Assembly: GCA_029573235.1 (NCBI GenBank)
Contig: JAKQGX010000004.1
Span: 1-64,000 of the forward strand
From: Bacteroidota bacterium
GTDB lineage: Bacteria > Bacteroidota > Bacteroidia > Chitinophagales > Chitinophagaceae
DNA length: 64,000 nt
Direction of reading: 5' to 3'
This document shows positions 46,867 to 55,738 of this stretch, in pieces; within the stretch, counting starts at the first letter, position 1, and each line of letters starts with the position of its first letter. The notes below the pieces were generated by a model. That model saw only the letters and a list, made by a program, of their open reading frames with translations. It searched no databases and had not been told where the DNA came from. Position numbers and translations under genes: made by a program.

Positions 46867-48906
46867 ATGGCTCAAAACAAGAAAATCAAAAAGAAAAAAA
46901 ATACCCCATCACATCCCTTAGTGAAAGGACGTATCGAATTTACCAAATCAGGGTTAGCCTTTGTTATCACCGAAAATTCGGATAAAGACATTATCATAAA
47001 ACACGGCTATACCGGTACCGCCTTAGATGGCGATGAAGTGCGTGTAGAGCTGCTTTCCATCAAAAAAAATGGACGGCAAGAAGGTGTCGTACGTGAGGTA
47101 ATACAACGCAAGCAAACAGCCTATAGCGGGCGATTGGAAGTACAAAAACATTTTGCCTTTCTAATACCTGACAAACAAAATATGCCGGTGGACATCTTTG
47201 TGCCATTGCATTTACTACACGATGGTAAAGATGGCGACCTAGCCGTAGTACAGTTGGTAGAATGGTCCGAAAAATCAAAGAATCCCGTGGGGGAAGTCAT
47301 CCAAATACAAACGCACGAGCCGCCCAATGAGATAGCCATGCAAGGCATTCTGATGGAAAGCGGTTTCCCTTTAAGTTTCCCCAAAGAAGTATTGGATGCC
47401 GCAGCCCAATTGCCCGAAGGAGTATCGGAAAGCGCCTTGGCACAACGCGAAGACTTTCGCCCTACCCTCACCTTCACGATTGACCCGGTAGATGCAAAAG
47501 ATTTTGATGATGCTATTTCCATCAAACCCTTGTCCGACGGTAATTATGAAATAGGAGTACACATAGCCGACGTATCGCACTATATGACTCCCGGCAGCGA
47601 CTTGGATACCGAAGCCTACAAACGTGCTACCAGTGTATATTTGCCCGATCGCGTGATTCCCATGTTGCCGGAGCGATTGTCGAATGAATTGTGCTCGCTA
47701 CGCCCCAACGAAGAGAAATATACTTTCTCGGCAATTTTTGATATGAATACCCAAGGTGTCATCAGTCGATATCGATTGGGCAGAACCCTCATTCGCTCTG
47801 ACAGGCGCTATACCTACGAAGAAGTGCAAACCGTGATAGAGGGTGGAACAGATGTTTATCAAAAAGAACTGATGGTGCTACGGGAATTGTCGCAAAACTT
47901 GCGGAAAAATCGTTTTAAAAATGGCGCAATCAATTTTTCGTCGCAGGAAGTGCGGTTTCAATTAGATGAAAATGCAGTACCGATAGGCATTACCATCAAA
48001 GAAAGTAAAGAAGCCCATCAATTGGTGGAAGAGCTCATGCTATTAGCCAACCGCACCGTTGCAGAGCACATTGCAAAGATTCGCATTCATAATGCACCGC
48101 TCCCTTTTCCGTATCGTGTGCATGATGTGCCGGTGGAAGACAAACTAAAATTATTCACTGTTTTTGCTGCCAAATTCCATATTGGTTTCGACCTCAATTC
48201 ACCGGACAAAATCCGCCAATCCTTCAATGAAATGCTGGAAAAAGTAAAGGGACGTCCGGAGCAACATGTGTTGGAAAGCTTGGGTATCCGAACCATGTCG
48301 AAAGCCGTTTACACCACCGACAACATTGGGCACTATGGGTTGGGCTTTGCCGATTATTGCCATTTTACTTCTCCCATTCGACGTTACCCCGATGTAATGG
48401 TGCACCGCATTTTACAAGAAGTATTGACCAACCAAATCGTTCCGATAGCTAAAATGGAACAATACTGCCGTCATTGTAGTGATATGGAACGAAAAGCGAT
48501 GGAAGCAGAGCGCAGTGCCAATAAGTACAAACAAGTGGAGTACATGCAGCAATTTGTGGGCGAAGAATTTGAAGCCGTAATCAGTGGCGTTTCACCCTTT
48601 GGCTTTTGGGCAGAAACCATTGCTACCAAATGCGAAGGCATGGTTTCGATAGCCGACCTGAAAGAAATTGATGATTTTGAACTGGTGGAGCAAGAATATG
48701 CATTGATAGGGCAACACACAGGATTATCCTTCCGCATGGGCGACAACATTACCATACAAGTAGTAGCTGCCAATATAGAAAAAAGGCAGATTGACTATCG
48801 CGTAGTAAAATTACCGGAACAAGAAAGGATGCCTTCTAAAAAAGGAAGAGGCACTACCTTTGCACCGGCAAAAAAAGCCACAAGAAGCAATAAACGAAAA
48901 CAATAA
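46867..48906 (+). CDS. rnr: Ribonuclease R
   Basis: The RNB catalytic domain is marked by TIDPVDAKDFDDAISI with its four acidic residues, HIADVSHYMTPGSDLD, LPDRVIPMLPERLSNELCSL and YCHFTSPIRRYPDVMVHR. Cold-shock/OB domains precede it (KGRIEFTKSGLAFVI) and an S1 domain follows (FEAVISGVSPFGFWAET), ending in a basic Lys/Arg tail. The start is the ATG at 46867; the ORF-track start 78 bases earlier has no support. It degrades structured RNA 3' to 5'. The polyprenyl synthase gene begins 26 bases after its stop, so they are likely cotranscribed. Confidence 0.96.
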   Translation: MAQNKKIKKKKNTPSHPLVKGRIEFTKSGLAFVITENSDKDIIIKHGYTGTALDGDEVRVELLSIKKNGRQEGVVREVIQRKQTAYSGRLEVQKHFAFLIPDKQNMPVDIFVPLHLLHDGKDGDLAVVQLVEWSEKSKNPVGEVIQIQTHEPPNEIAMQGILMESGFPLSFPKEVLDAAAQLPEGVSESALAQREDFRPTLTFTIDPVDAKDFDDAISIKPLSDGNYEIGVHIADVSHYMTPGSDLDTEAYKRATSVYLPDRVIPMLPERLSNELCSLRPNEEKYTFSAIFDMNTQGVISRYRLGRTLIRSDRRYTYEEVQTVIEGGTDVYQKELMVLRELSQNLRKNRFKNGAINFSSQEVRFQLDENAVPIGITIKESKEAHQLVEELMLLANRTVAEHIAKIRIHNAPLPFPYRVHDVPVEDKLKLFTVFAAKFHIGFDLNSPDKIRQSFNEMLEKVKGRPEQHVLESLGIRTMSKAVYTTDNIGHYGLGFADYCHFTSPIRRYPDVMVHRILQEVLTNQIVPIAKMEQYCRHCSDMERKAMEAERSANKYKQVEYMQQFVGEEFEAVISGVSPFGFWAETIATKCEGMVSIADLKEIDDFELVEQEYALIGQHTGLSFRMGDNITIQVVAANIEKRQIDYRVVKLPEQERMPSKKGRGTTFAPAKKATRSNKRKQ

Positions 48907-48932
48907 CATTCTGCCACTTACTACTCATCACG

Positions 48933-49898
48933 ATGCATACCTTTCAACAATTAGCCATAGCTTTTGAAAAAAGAATACAAACACAATCCTTATTCCCAAC
49001 TCATTTGGGAAGCCTTTACGAACCTTGTAATTACTTTTTAGGAATTGGTGGCAAACGTGTTCGTCCGGTTAGTTGTTTGATGGCAAATGAGTTGTTTGGC
49101 GACATTACCGAAGATGCCTGGCATGCTGCCATGGGCGTAGAGTTGTTTCATAACTTCACCCTCGTACACGACGATATTATGGACAAAGCTCCCTTGCGTC
49201 GTGGAAAACAAACCCTGCATGAACGTAATGGAATGACCGCCGGTATTCTCTGTGGCGATGTGATAAGCATCTATGCATACCGGCATCTGGCGCAGGTAAA
49301 ATTTGCGCTGCCTCAAATATTGCAACTGTATAACACCACGGCTATTGAAGTCTGTGAAGGGCAGCAATTGGATATGGACTTTGAAAAAAGAACAGACGTA
49401 AGCTTGGAGGAATACCTGCAAATGATAACGCTGAAAACCTCGGTGCTATTGGCTTGCAGCCTAAAGATGGGTGCCGTTTTGGGTGGTGCCACCGAAGGAA
49501 ATGCACAAACCATGTACGAGTTTGGCAAGAATATGGGCATTGCCTTTCAACTAAAAGATGACTATTTGGATGCGTTCGGCAACCCCGAAAAGACTGGTAA
49601 ACAAGTAGGCGGCGATATATTGGCTAATAAAAAAACATACCTCGCCATTCATGCTCGGCAACAAGCCAATACCCCACAGCTAAACACGTTGGAAGCATTG
49701 GAAAACCGTAATGATATGGATAAAGTAACCCCAACCCTTGCCCTGTATCAAGCCACACAATCCGACATTGCGTGCCAAAATGCTATTCAGCATTATTCCG
49801 AAAAAGCCTTTGAATGTTTGGAAGAAATCATAGTACCGGCATCTCGCAAAGAACCACTTCGTGAATTAGCAAATTATTTATTAGCGCGTGAATATTAG
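48933..49898 (+). CDS. Polyprenyl diphosphate synthase
   Basis: Both Asp-rich motifs of trans-prenyltransferases are present: LVHDDIMDKAPLRRGKQT and QLKDDYLDAFG, along with GGKRVRPVSCLMANELFG near the start and GKQVGGDILANKKTYL. The enzyme condenses isopentenyl diphosphate onto allylic diphosphates to make farnesyl/geranylgeranyl or longer chains; the product length cannot be read by eye. Length 321 is normal. It probably shares a transcript with rnr. Confidence 0.94.
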   Translation: MHTFQQLAIAFEKRIQTQSLFPTHLGSLYEPCNYFLGIGGKRVRPVSCLMANELFGDITEDAWHAAMGVELFHNFTLVHDDIMDKAPLRRGKQTLHERNGMTAGILCGDVISIYAYRHLAQVKFALPQILQLYNTTAIEVCEGQQLDMDFEKRTDVSLEEYLQMITLKTSVLLACSLKMGAVLGGATEGNAQTMYEFGKNMGIAFQLKDDYLDAFGNPEKTGKQVGGDILANKKTYLAIHARQQANTPQLNTLEALENRNDMDKVTPTLALYQATQSDIACQNAIQHYSEKAFECLEEIIVPASRKEPLRELANYLLAREY

Positions 49899-50062
49899 CA
49901 ACATTATCTACAACAAATAATGATATAAAAAGGGGTAATTCTTTACCGAAAGGATTGCTTTGAAATAGGCGTTCCTTTTTGTGCTTTCATCTACAGCAAA
50001 AGTGGATTGAAGGGTATTTTCAATGAAAATAAAAGGAATAGCAACGTTGCACTAAATACAAT

Positions 50063-50106
50063 AAAAAAGCCGACCTGAGAACAGGCCAGCCCCTATAAAC
50101 CCTATC
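50063..50106 (-). ncRNA. Candidate very short RNA (promoter plus terminator, no ORF)
   Basis: A strong promoter (TTG, 18 bases, TACCTTTG; 50140-50112 minus) would start transcription near 50106, and a nine-pair hairpin (GCTGGCCTG/CAGGTCGGC with two G-U pairs) followed by TTTTTT ends it near 50063. The transcript would be only about 43 bases and holds no ORF. It lies in a 448-base gap with no gene between the polyprenyl synthase gene and hscA. Within that gap, further hscA 3' sequence also shows a weak long-loop hairpin (CCTCTATTT at 50240 with AAATAGAGG at 50281). Confidence 0.45.
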
Positions 50107-50111
50107 AGATG

Positions 50112-50140
50112 CAAAGGTAATCATAATTTTGAATTAGCAA
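50112..50140 (-). promoter_or_regulatory. Full Bacteroidota promoter in the hscA-polyprenyl synthase gap
   Basis: Reading the minus strand, TTG (50140-50138), 18 bases, then TACCTTTG (50119-50112). It is one of the best promoter matches in the window but leads to no gene, only to the hairpin at 50069-50090. Confidence 0.65.
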
Positions 50141-50346
50141 GGCATCCGGCGGTTTTTAGGGGCTATTTTTTGTGAATTTCCTGTTAACCAAATTGAGCAA
50201 TATATACAACCGAGTGATTTACAAACTGCTTGATTCAACCCTCTATTTCTTACCATAAAAAAATTTTTTCAACACCATCAAAATAGAGGAAGAAATCATC
50301 AATCAATTAGAATTAATCACAAAGAGAAAAGCTAGTTTGGATAATC

Positions 50347-52200
50347 TTATAGCACTTTTTTTCCGCGCATCGCATCTTTTAATGCGGCATCCATCACACG
50401 CTCTGCATAGGGACGAGAAAGTTCGTTGAGCTGTTCCGTTTGTTTTTGAATCAAGTCTTTGTCCTTGTCATCCACCGCTTGTTGTAGTTGCTGCATGAGA
50501 ACTTTTGTTTCGGCAATTTCAGTTTCAGTCAAAAAGGCTTGGTGTTTGTTTAGAAACTTCTCAGTGGTTTCCATCATTTGGATAGCTTCTGTGGTTGCTT
50601 CGGCTAAGGCTCTTGCCTGAATGTCATCTTTCGCATGAACAATAGAAGCCATGAGCATTTGCTCTACTTCTTCATCGGTCAATCCGTATTGTGGTTTTAC
50701 CTCTATAGATTGCGTAACACCGCTACGCAACTCTTGTGCACTTACTTTTAGAATACCATCTGCATCTATCAAAAAGCTTATTTCTACTTTAGGCAATCCT
50801 GCAGGCATAGCCGGAATACCGGACAGATTAAAGGAGGCTAATTTTCGATTGTCTTTTACCAAATCTCGTTCTCCTTGATACACGGTGATGCGCATACCCG
50901 ATTGTCCGTCTTTATGAGTGGTGTATTGTCGTCCTACCTTGGTAGGGATTTTTGAATTGCGAGGTATCAATACGTCCATCAACCCGCCCATGGTTTCGAT
51001 ACCTAAAGAAAGCGGCGTCACATCCAACAAAAGCATGTCGGTATTTTTGCCGGCAAGAATATCGGCTTGTACAGCGGCGCCCAAAGCCACTACTTCATCG
51101 GGGTTTAGCTTATCAAATACTTCTTTTCCAAAAAATGCTTGTATCGATTGCTTTACTGCCGGCACTCGTGTACTGCCCCCCACCATTATTACCGCATCCA
51201 AATCTTGAGGGGTTAGGCCTGCATCCTTCAAGGCTTGCTGGCAACTATCAAGGGTATTATTTATGAGTGGTTGCAGCAGTTCGTTCAATTTTTCTTTAGT
51301 TAACGTAAGAGTGCAACCATAAAAGGTTCCGGTAAAGGAGTCTTGTTGTGACAGGTGCTTTTTGGCATCTTCTGCCATCAAACGAAGGACAGCTTTTACA
51401 TTTTTATCCGATAAATCCCATGCATTGGGATTGGCTTCTGTCCAATAAGAAACAATGGCTCGGTCAAAGTCATCACCACCGAGATAGGTATCACCGTGCG
51501 TTGCCAACACTTCAAAAATTCCGTTTGAAATTTTCAAAATAGAAACATCAAAAGTGCCGCCTCCCAAATCATATACGACTATTGTTTTATCTTGGTCCAT
51601 TTGCGTACCGATACCATAAGCAAGACTGGCTGCCGTTGGCTCATTGAGAATACGCAACACATCCAATCCTGCTAACTTTCCGGCATCACGTGTAGCCTGT
51701 CTTTGGGCATCGTTAAAGTAAGCCGGTACTGTTATTACGGCTTTATTCACCGGTGTTTTCAAAATATGTTCAGCTCGTTTCTTCAATTCTTTTAATACCT
51801 CTGCCGATAGTTCAATGGGGGTATAATACTTCCCATTCACTTCTATCTTCACCAAACTATCGGTATCGTCATCGATAATATGATAGGCATATACATTGGC
51901 ATGGTCACTCACATCCATGTATGATTTTCCCATCAATCGTTTTACGGAATAAATGGTACGTTCCGGCGATGATACCAATTTTTCTTTGGCGGTAGTACCA
52001 ACTTGGGGATTATTGAATTCATCAAAATTGACTATTGAAGGCACTAATGCCAAACCGTCAATTTCTCTTAAGGCAATAGGCTGGCGGGTGTCTTCACGTA
52101 CAATGGCTACAAGGCTGTTGGTAGTGCCCAAGTCAATGCCTACAATGGTTTCTTGCTGTTGAATACCTCCGGTAACTAAGTTGATCGCAATCTTGCTCAT
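50347..52200 (-). CDS. hscA: Hsp70-family chaperone, HscA-like (Fe-S cluster assembly)
   Basis: The Hsp70 ATPase motifs are complete: [37 protein letters not shown] and [10 protein letters not shown]. The substrate domain ([45 protein letters not shown]) and short C-terminal lid follow. At 617 residues, with an N-terminal extension before VGIDLGTT and no long DnaK-type acidic tail, it matches HscA, which helps pass Fe-S clusters from IscU. No isc genes adjoin it. A TAATTTTG element ends five bases before the ATG, so the mRNA is probably leaderless. Confidence 0.88.
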   Translation of the reverse strand: MSKIAINLVTGGIQQQETIVGIDLGTTNSLVAIVREDTRQPIALREIDGLALVPSIVNFDEFNNPQVGTTAKEKLVSSPERTIYSVKRLMGKSYMDVSDHANVYAYHIIDDDTDSLVKIEVNGKYYTPIELSAEVLKELKKRAEHILKTPVNKAVITVPAYFNDAQRQATRDAGKLAGLDVLRILNEPTAASLAYGIGTQMDQDKTIVVYDLGGGTFDVSILKISNGIFEVLATHGDTYLGGDDFDRAIVSYWTEANPNAWDLSDKNVKAVLRLMAEDAKKHLSQQDSFTGTFYGCTLTLTKEKLNELLQPLINNTLDSCQQALKDAGLTPQDLDAVIMVGGSTRVPAVKQSIQAFFGKEVFDKLNPDEVVALGAAVQADILAGKNTDMLLLDVTPLSLGIETMGGLMDVLIPRNSKIPTKVGRQYTTHKDGQSGMRITVYQGERDLVKDNRKLASFNLSGIPAMPAGLPKVEISFLIDADGILKVSAQELRSGVTQSIEVKPQYGLTDEEVEQMLMASIVHAKDDIQARALAEATTEAIQMMETTEKFLNKHQAFLTETEIAETKVLMQQLQQAVDDKDKDLIQKQTEQLNELSRPYAERVMDAALKDAMRGKKVL

Positions 52201-52205
52201 GGCGG

Positions 52206-52213
52206 CAAAATTA
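52206..52213 (-). promoter_or_regulatory. -7 promoter element TAATTTTG abutting the hscA start
   Basis: TAATTTTG is separated from the ATG by five bases (CCGCC), so transcription should begin at or within the start codon. Confidence 0.6.
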
Positions 52214-52416
52214 AGGTATCGTACTTACTATGCTTGATATAATCGGGAAAGTTTATGAGCACTGCGATAGCCACCTTATGGATACATCCTCATCTATCAA
52301 CATTCAAAGAAGAGTGGCATTTGAGCCAACACCTACAAGTAAAAGAAAAGAATAGCTGTTACTAATTGTATCAAATAATTATCTTTACGCCCTAAATCAA
52401 AAAAACAAAGCTGCAA

Positions 52417-53400
52417 ATGCGTACCATACCGTTTCGTCAGGCACTCAGAGAAGCCATGGAAGAAGAGATGCGATTAGACCCGCGTGTTTTTTTAATGGGA
52501 GAAGAAGTAGCACAATATAATGGAGCCTACAAAGTGAGCCAAGGCATGTTGGATGAATTTGGCGCCAAAAGAGTGATTGATACGCCGATTGCCGAATTGG
52601 GTTTTGCCGCTATTGCGGTGGGTGCAGCTTCAAATGGCACGAAACCCATCGTAGAGTTTATGACTTGGAACTTTGCGGTACTTGCACTCGACCAAATCTT
52701 AAACCATGCCGCCAAAATGCTGTCGATGAGTGGCGGACACTTTAGTTGCCCCATCGTATTTCGCGGTCCCAACGGCTCTGCCGGACAGTTGGGCGCACAG
52801 CACTCACAAGCTTTTGAAAGTTGGTATGCCAATATTCCCGGTATCAAAGTCATATCGGTGTCTAACCCCTACGATGCAAAAGGCTTGCTGAAAGCGGCTA
52901 TCCGTGATGAAAATCCGGTAGTGTTTATGGAAAGTGAAGTGATGTATGGCGATATGGGTGAAGTACCCGAAGAAGAATACATCATTCCTATTGGGAAAGC
53001 CGATGTCAAAAGAGCCGGTAAAGATGTGACCATCGTTTCTTTTAATAAAATGATGAAAGTAGCCTTGGGCGCTGCTGAAGAACTGGCAAAAGAAGGTATC
53101 GATGCAGAAGTAATTGACCTTCGCACCATCCGCCCCTTAGATTGGCAAACCATCGTTGCCTCCGTTAAGAAAACCAATCGATTGGTGATTGTTGAAGAGC
53201 AATGGCCTTTTAGCAGTGTTTCTTCAGAAATTTCTTACCGAGTACAAAAAGAAGCTTTTGACTTTTTGGATGCGCCAATTCGTCGTATTTGCTCGGCAGA
53301 TGCTAACATGCACTATGCGCCGAACTTGGTAGCAGCCTTCTTGCCGGATGTACCACGCACCGTACAACTAGTAAAAGAAGTGATGTACTTAAAAAAATAA
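52417..53400 (+). CDS. pdhB: Pyruvate dehydrogenase E1 component, beta subunit
   Basis: The product matches the E1-beta fold: TIPFRQALREAMEEEMRLD, GEEVAQYNGAYKVSQGM, DTPIAELGFAAIAVGAA with the TPP-activating Glu, GPNGSAGQLGAQHSQAFE, and VIDLRTIRPLDWQTI, EEQWPFSSVSSEI in the C-terminal domain. Together with E1-alpha it decarboxylates pyruvate. The alpha subunit and E2/E3 genes are not in the window, so the complex genes are scattered. A hairpin terminator follows the stop directly. Confidence 0.94.
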   Translation: MRTIPFRQALREAMEEEMRLDPRVFLMGEEVAQYNGAYKVSQGMLDEFGAKRVIDTPIAELGFAAIAVGAASNGTKPIVEFMTWNFAVLALDQILNHAAKMLSMSGGHFSCPIVFRGPNGSAGQLGAQHSQAFESWYANIPGIKVISVSNPYDAKGLLKAAIRDENPVVFMESEVMYGDMGEVPEEEYIIPIGKADVKRAGKDVTIVSFNKMMKVALGAAEELAKEGIDAEVIDLRTIRPLDWQTIVASVKKTNRLVIVEEQWPFSSVSSEISYRVQKEAFDFLDAPIRRICSADANMHYAPNLVAAFLPDVPRTVQLVKEVMYLKK

Positions 53401-53422
53401 AGAATCTTTCTCCTACTTTACT

Positions 53423-53453
53423 AAAAGCCTCCACAACTGTAGGGGCTTTTTTT
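53423..53453 (+). terminator. Intrinsic terminator after pdhB
   Basis: AAAAGCCTC pairs with GGGGCTTTT (one G-U) and is followed by TTTTTTT. Confidence 0.8.
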
Positions 53454-53534
53454 AGATAAATCCGGAAGACAACCCACATCAACCATCGCATCGGATACGG
53501 AAACAATAGTACTTTAGCCACACAAATCACCAAC

Positions 53535-54524
53535 GTGCTTTCTTTCTTTAGAAATAAAAATCCACTGGTAATAATCGTATTATTTATCCTGCTGTTGCTA
53601 ATGAAGCTACCGGCGCTCTTGCATCCTATGATGCCGGCAGGACTATCCAATCACACCGTTTTTTCGGGCATCGTTCGCCTTATTCCTTTGTCGGCGTTAG
53701 GGTTTACCATAGTGGCACTACTGCTCCATTTTTTACAGGCACTGTACCTCAACTTTTTGGCAGAGCGACACAAATTGTATGGAAAATCAGGTTTTTTTGT
53801 AGCCTTACTTTATATCATTCTTACCTCTTATTACCCCGGTTTTCAATACTTTAGCGAGGCCTTGTTGATAAACGGGTTGGTACTCTTTGCGGTTGATATA
53901 TTACTGGGGCTTCCCAAAACACCACATGCGGCACAAAAGCTTTACAACGCTGGCTTTGTCATCAGCCTTCCTGTTATGATTGCTTTTCCGACCATCGGCT
54001 TTTTGCTGCTGTTTATCTTAGGTTATTTATTGTTTCGTAGTTTCAAAGGGAAAGAGTTGTTCATTGGGCTATTAGGTTATGGCATGCCCTTTTATTTTTT
54101 AGCCGGTATCTTCTACCTCACCGACCAAACAATTTTGCTCAAAAATCCATTGGAGTTTAAATACACTTGGCAGTTAATATCGGACAGTAGTCTTTATCTG
54201 ATTGGAGTAATAACGGGGCTGGGTGTGATGTTTCTTGCAGCGGTCTATTCCTTTTTGCAAACCACAGACAAGATGGTCATCTATGTGCGGCGCAGTTGGT
54301 TTTTTCTTTTTATATATGGTGCCATCACCGTCCCCATTGCCTTGCTCACCGTCACGAAAGCCCATAGCGAATGGCTCATATTTTTCCCACCACTTAGTTT
54401 AATTATTGGACTGGTTTTTTATCATGATAATAACAAACGAATGAGTACCTTTATCCTCTATTTTTCCTTGGCTTTATTAATATTTTGTCACTTTACCAAT
54501 AAGTACATTTTTATACCTTCATGA
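53535..54524 (+). CDS. DUF6427-type polytopic membrane protein
   Basis: The 329-residue protein has about nine hydrophobic helices (VIIVLFILLLLMKLPAL, ALGFTIVALLLHFLQAL, FVALLYIILTSYYP and more). It resembles the DUF6427 family seen in Bacteroidota; the function is unknown. Its stop overlaps the purQ start by four bases (ATGA), so expression is coupled to purQ although no pathway link is known. Confidence 0.8.
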   Translation: MLSFFRNKNPLVIIVLFILLLLMKLPALLHPMMPAGLSNHTVFSGIVRLIPLSALGFTIVALLLHFLQALYLNFLAERHKLYGKSGFFVALLYIILTSYYPGFQYFSEALLINGLVLFAVDILLGLPKTPHAAQKLYNAGFVISLPVMIAFPTIGFLLLFILGYLLFRSFKGKELFIGLLGYGMPFYFLAGIFYLTDQTILLKNPLEFKYTWQLISDSSLYLIGVITGLGVMFLAAVYSFLQTTDKMVIYVRRSWFFLFIYGAITVPIALLTVTKAHSEWLIFFPPLSLIIGLVFYHDNNKRMSTFILYFSLALLIFCHFTNKYIFIPS

Positions 54525-55213
54525 AATTCGGAATCATTGTTTTCCCGGGGTCGAATTGCGACAGAGATATGATGCATGCATTACAGGATGACTTGCAACA
54601 AGAAGTGGTAATGCTTTGGCACAAAGACAAAGACCTCAGCATGTTTGGCAAAGGCGATTGTATTGTCTTACCGGGCGGCTTTTCTTATGGCGATTACCTT
54701 CGTTGTGGTGCGCTGGCGCGCTTCAGCCCTATGATGGAACAAGTCATCCAATTTGCTCAAAATGGCGGAAAAGTACTGGGTGTCTGCAATGGCTTCCAGA
54801 TACTTTGCGAATCGGGGTTGCTGCCGGGTGTCTTGTTGCAAAACAATCATCAAAAGTTCATTTGCAAGAACACCTATATTAAAGCCGAACACCAGCATAA
54901 CTTCCTCACCCAAAACACCGGTGACCGAGTGTTGAAAATTCCTGTGGCACACGGTGAAGGACGCTACTTTGCAGACGCTCCTACAATGGAAACGTTAGAA
55001 AAAAACAACCAGATTGTGTTTCGTTATTGCGACGAGAATGGAGAAATAAGCATCGACGCCAACCCCAATGGCAGCACCAACAACATAGCCGGTATCTGCA
55101 ATGCCCAACACAATGTATTTGGCATGATGCCGCACCCTGAGCGGGCTTCCAGCAGTGCTTTACAAAATACAGACGGCAAATGGATATTAGAAGCTTTTTC
55201 CCTGATGAACTAA
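54521..55213 (+). CDS. purQ: Phosphoribosylformylglycinamidine synthase glutaminase subunit
   Basis: This is a class I glutamine amidotransferase: FPGSNCDRDM at the start, PGGFSYGDYLRCGALA, the nucleophile Cys89 in LGVCNGFQIL, and the catalytic His-Glu in MMPHPERA. PurQ feeds ammonia from glutamine to PurL for the FGAM step in purine synthesis. In Bacteroidota purQ occurs with separate or long PurL forms; here no purS or purL adjoins it. It is coupled to the DUF6427 gene by the 4-base overlap. Confidence 0.95.
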   Translation: MKFGIIVFPGSNCDRDMMHALQDDLQQEVVMLWHKDKDLSMFGKGDCIVLPGGFSYGDYLRCGALARFSPMMEQVIQFAQNGGKVLGVCNGFQILCESGLLPGVLLQNNHQKFICKNTYIKAEHQHNFLTQNTGDRVLKIPVAHGEGRYFADAPTMETLEKNNQIVFRYCDENGEISIDANPNGSTNNIAGICNAQHNVFGMMPHPERASSSALQNTDGKWILEAFSLMN

Positions 55214-55225
55214 ATCGTCTGAGAC

Positions 55226-55702
55226 ATGAGATTCATTTTATCCTTATCCCTTTTCTTACTGGCAATAACCCCATTGAAGGCACAAGTAGGCAACCTAACC
55301 CCACAAGAACCCATTGCGGACCCTACCGAGTGGAAATTTTTTGCCCACAAACTTGATAATAAAACCTACGAATTAATCTTTCAGGTGACCCTTCAAAAAG
55401 GATGGCACCTTTTTTCATTAAACCCGGGCGACCCTTCCTTAATACCGCCTTCATTTTCTTTTACTCCCGATAAGAAATACAAAAAAACGGGCACTATTAC
55501 CGAAGAAGGAAACTTGGAAGAAGCTAATCTGGAAGGCTTTGACATGAAAGTGCGCTATTTTGAAGGAGAAGTGCGCTTTACCCAAAAGATCATCCTCAAA
55601 GAAACCGGAATGGCGATTTCCGGTACCCATACGTATCAGGTTTGTAATGATGTTATCTGCCTGCCGCCAACCGTAAAACCTTTTGAGTTCCGCATTCCAT
55701 AA
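55226..55702 (+). CDS. Exported DsbD alpha-like domain protein
   Basis: A signal peptide (LSLFLLAITPLKAQ) precedes one DsbD N-terminal-type domain. The motif LQKGWHLFSLNPGD, and TYQVCNDVICLPPTVKPFEF with the Cys pair spaced as in DsbD alpha, are clear. The same domain opens the next gene (LKEHWHIWSLNPGG; YQVCDETQCLAPKTKSFSL), so the two are recent or old duplicates. It would receive electrons and pass them to periplasmic partners. It follows purQ by 12 bases and dsbD by 36. Confidence 0.82.
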   Translation: MRFILSLSLFLLAITPLKAQVGNLTPQEPIADPTEWKFFAHKLDNKTYELIFQVTLQKGWHLFSLNPGDPSLIPPSFSFTPDKKYKKTGTITEEGNLEEANLEGFDMKVRYFEGEVRFTQKIILKETGMAISGTHTYQVCNDVICLPPTVKPFEFRIP

Positions 55703-55738
55703 CACTAATTTCCCACTGTTGTACCACAAGCCATCGAT

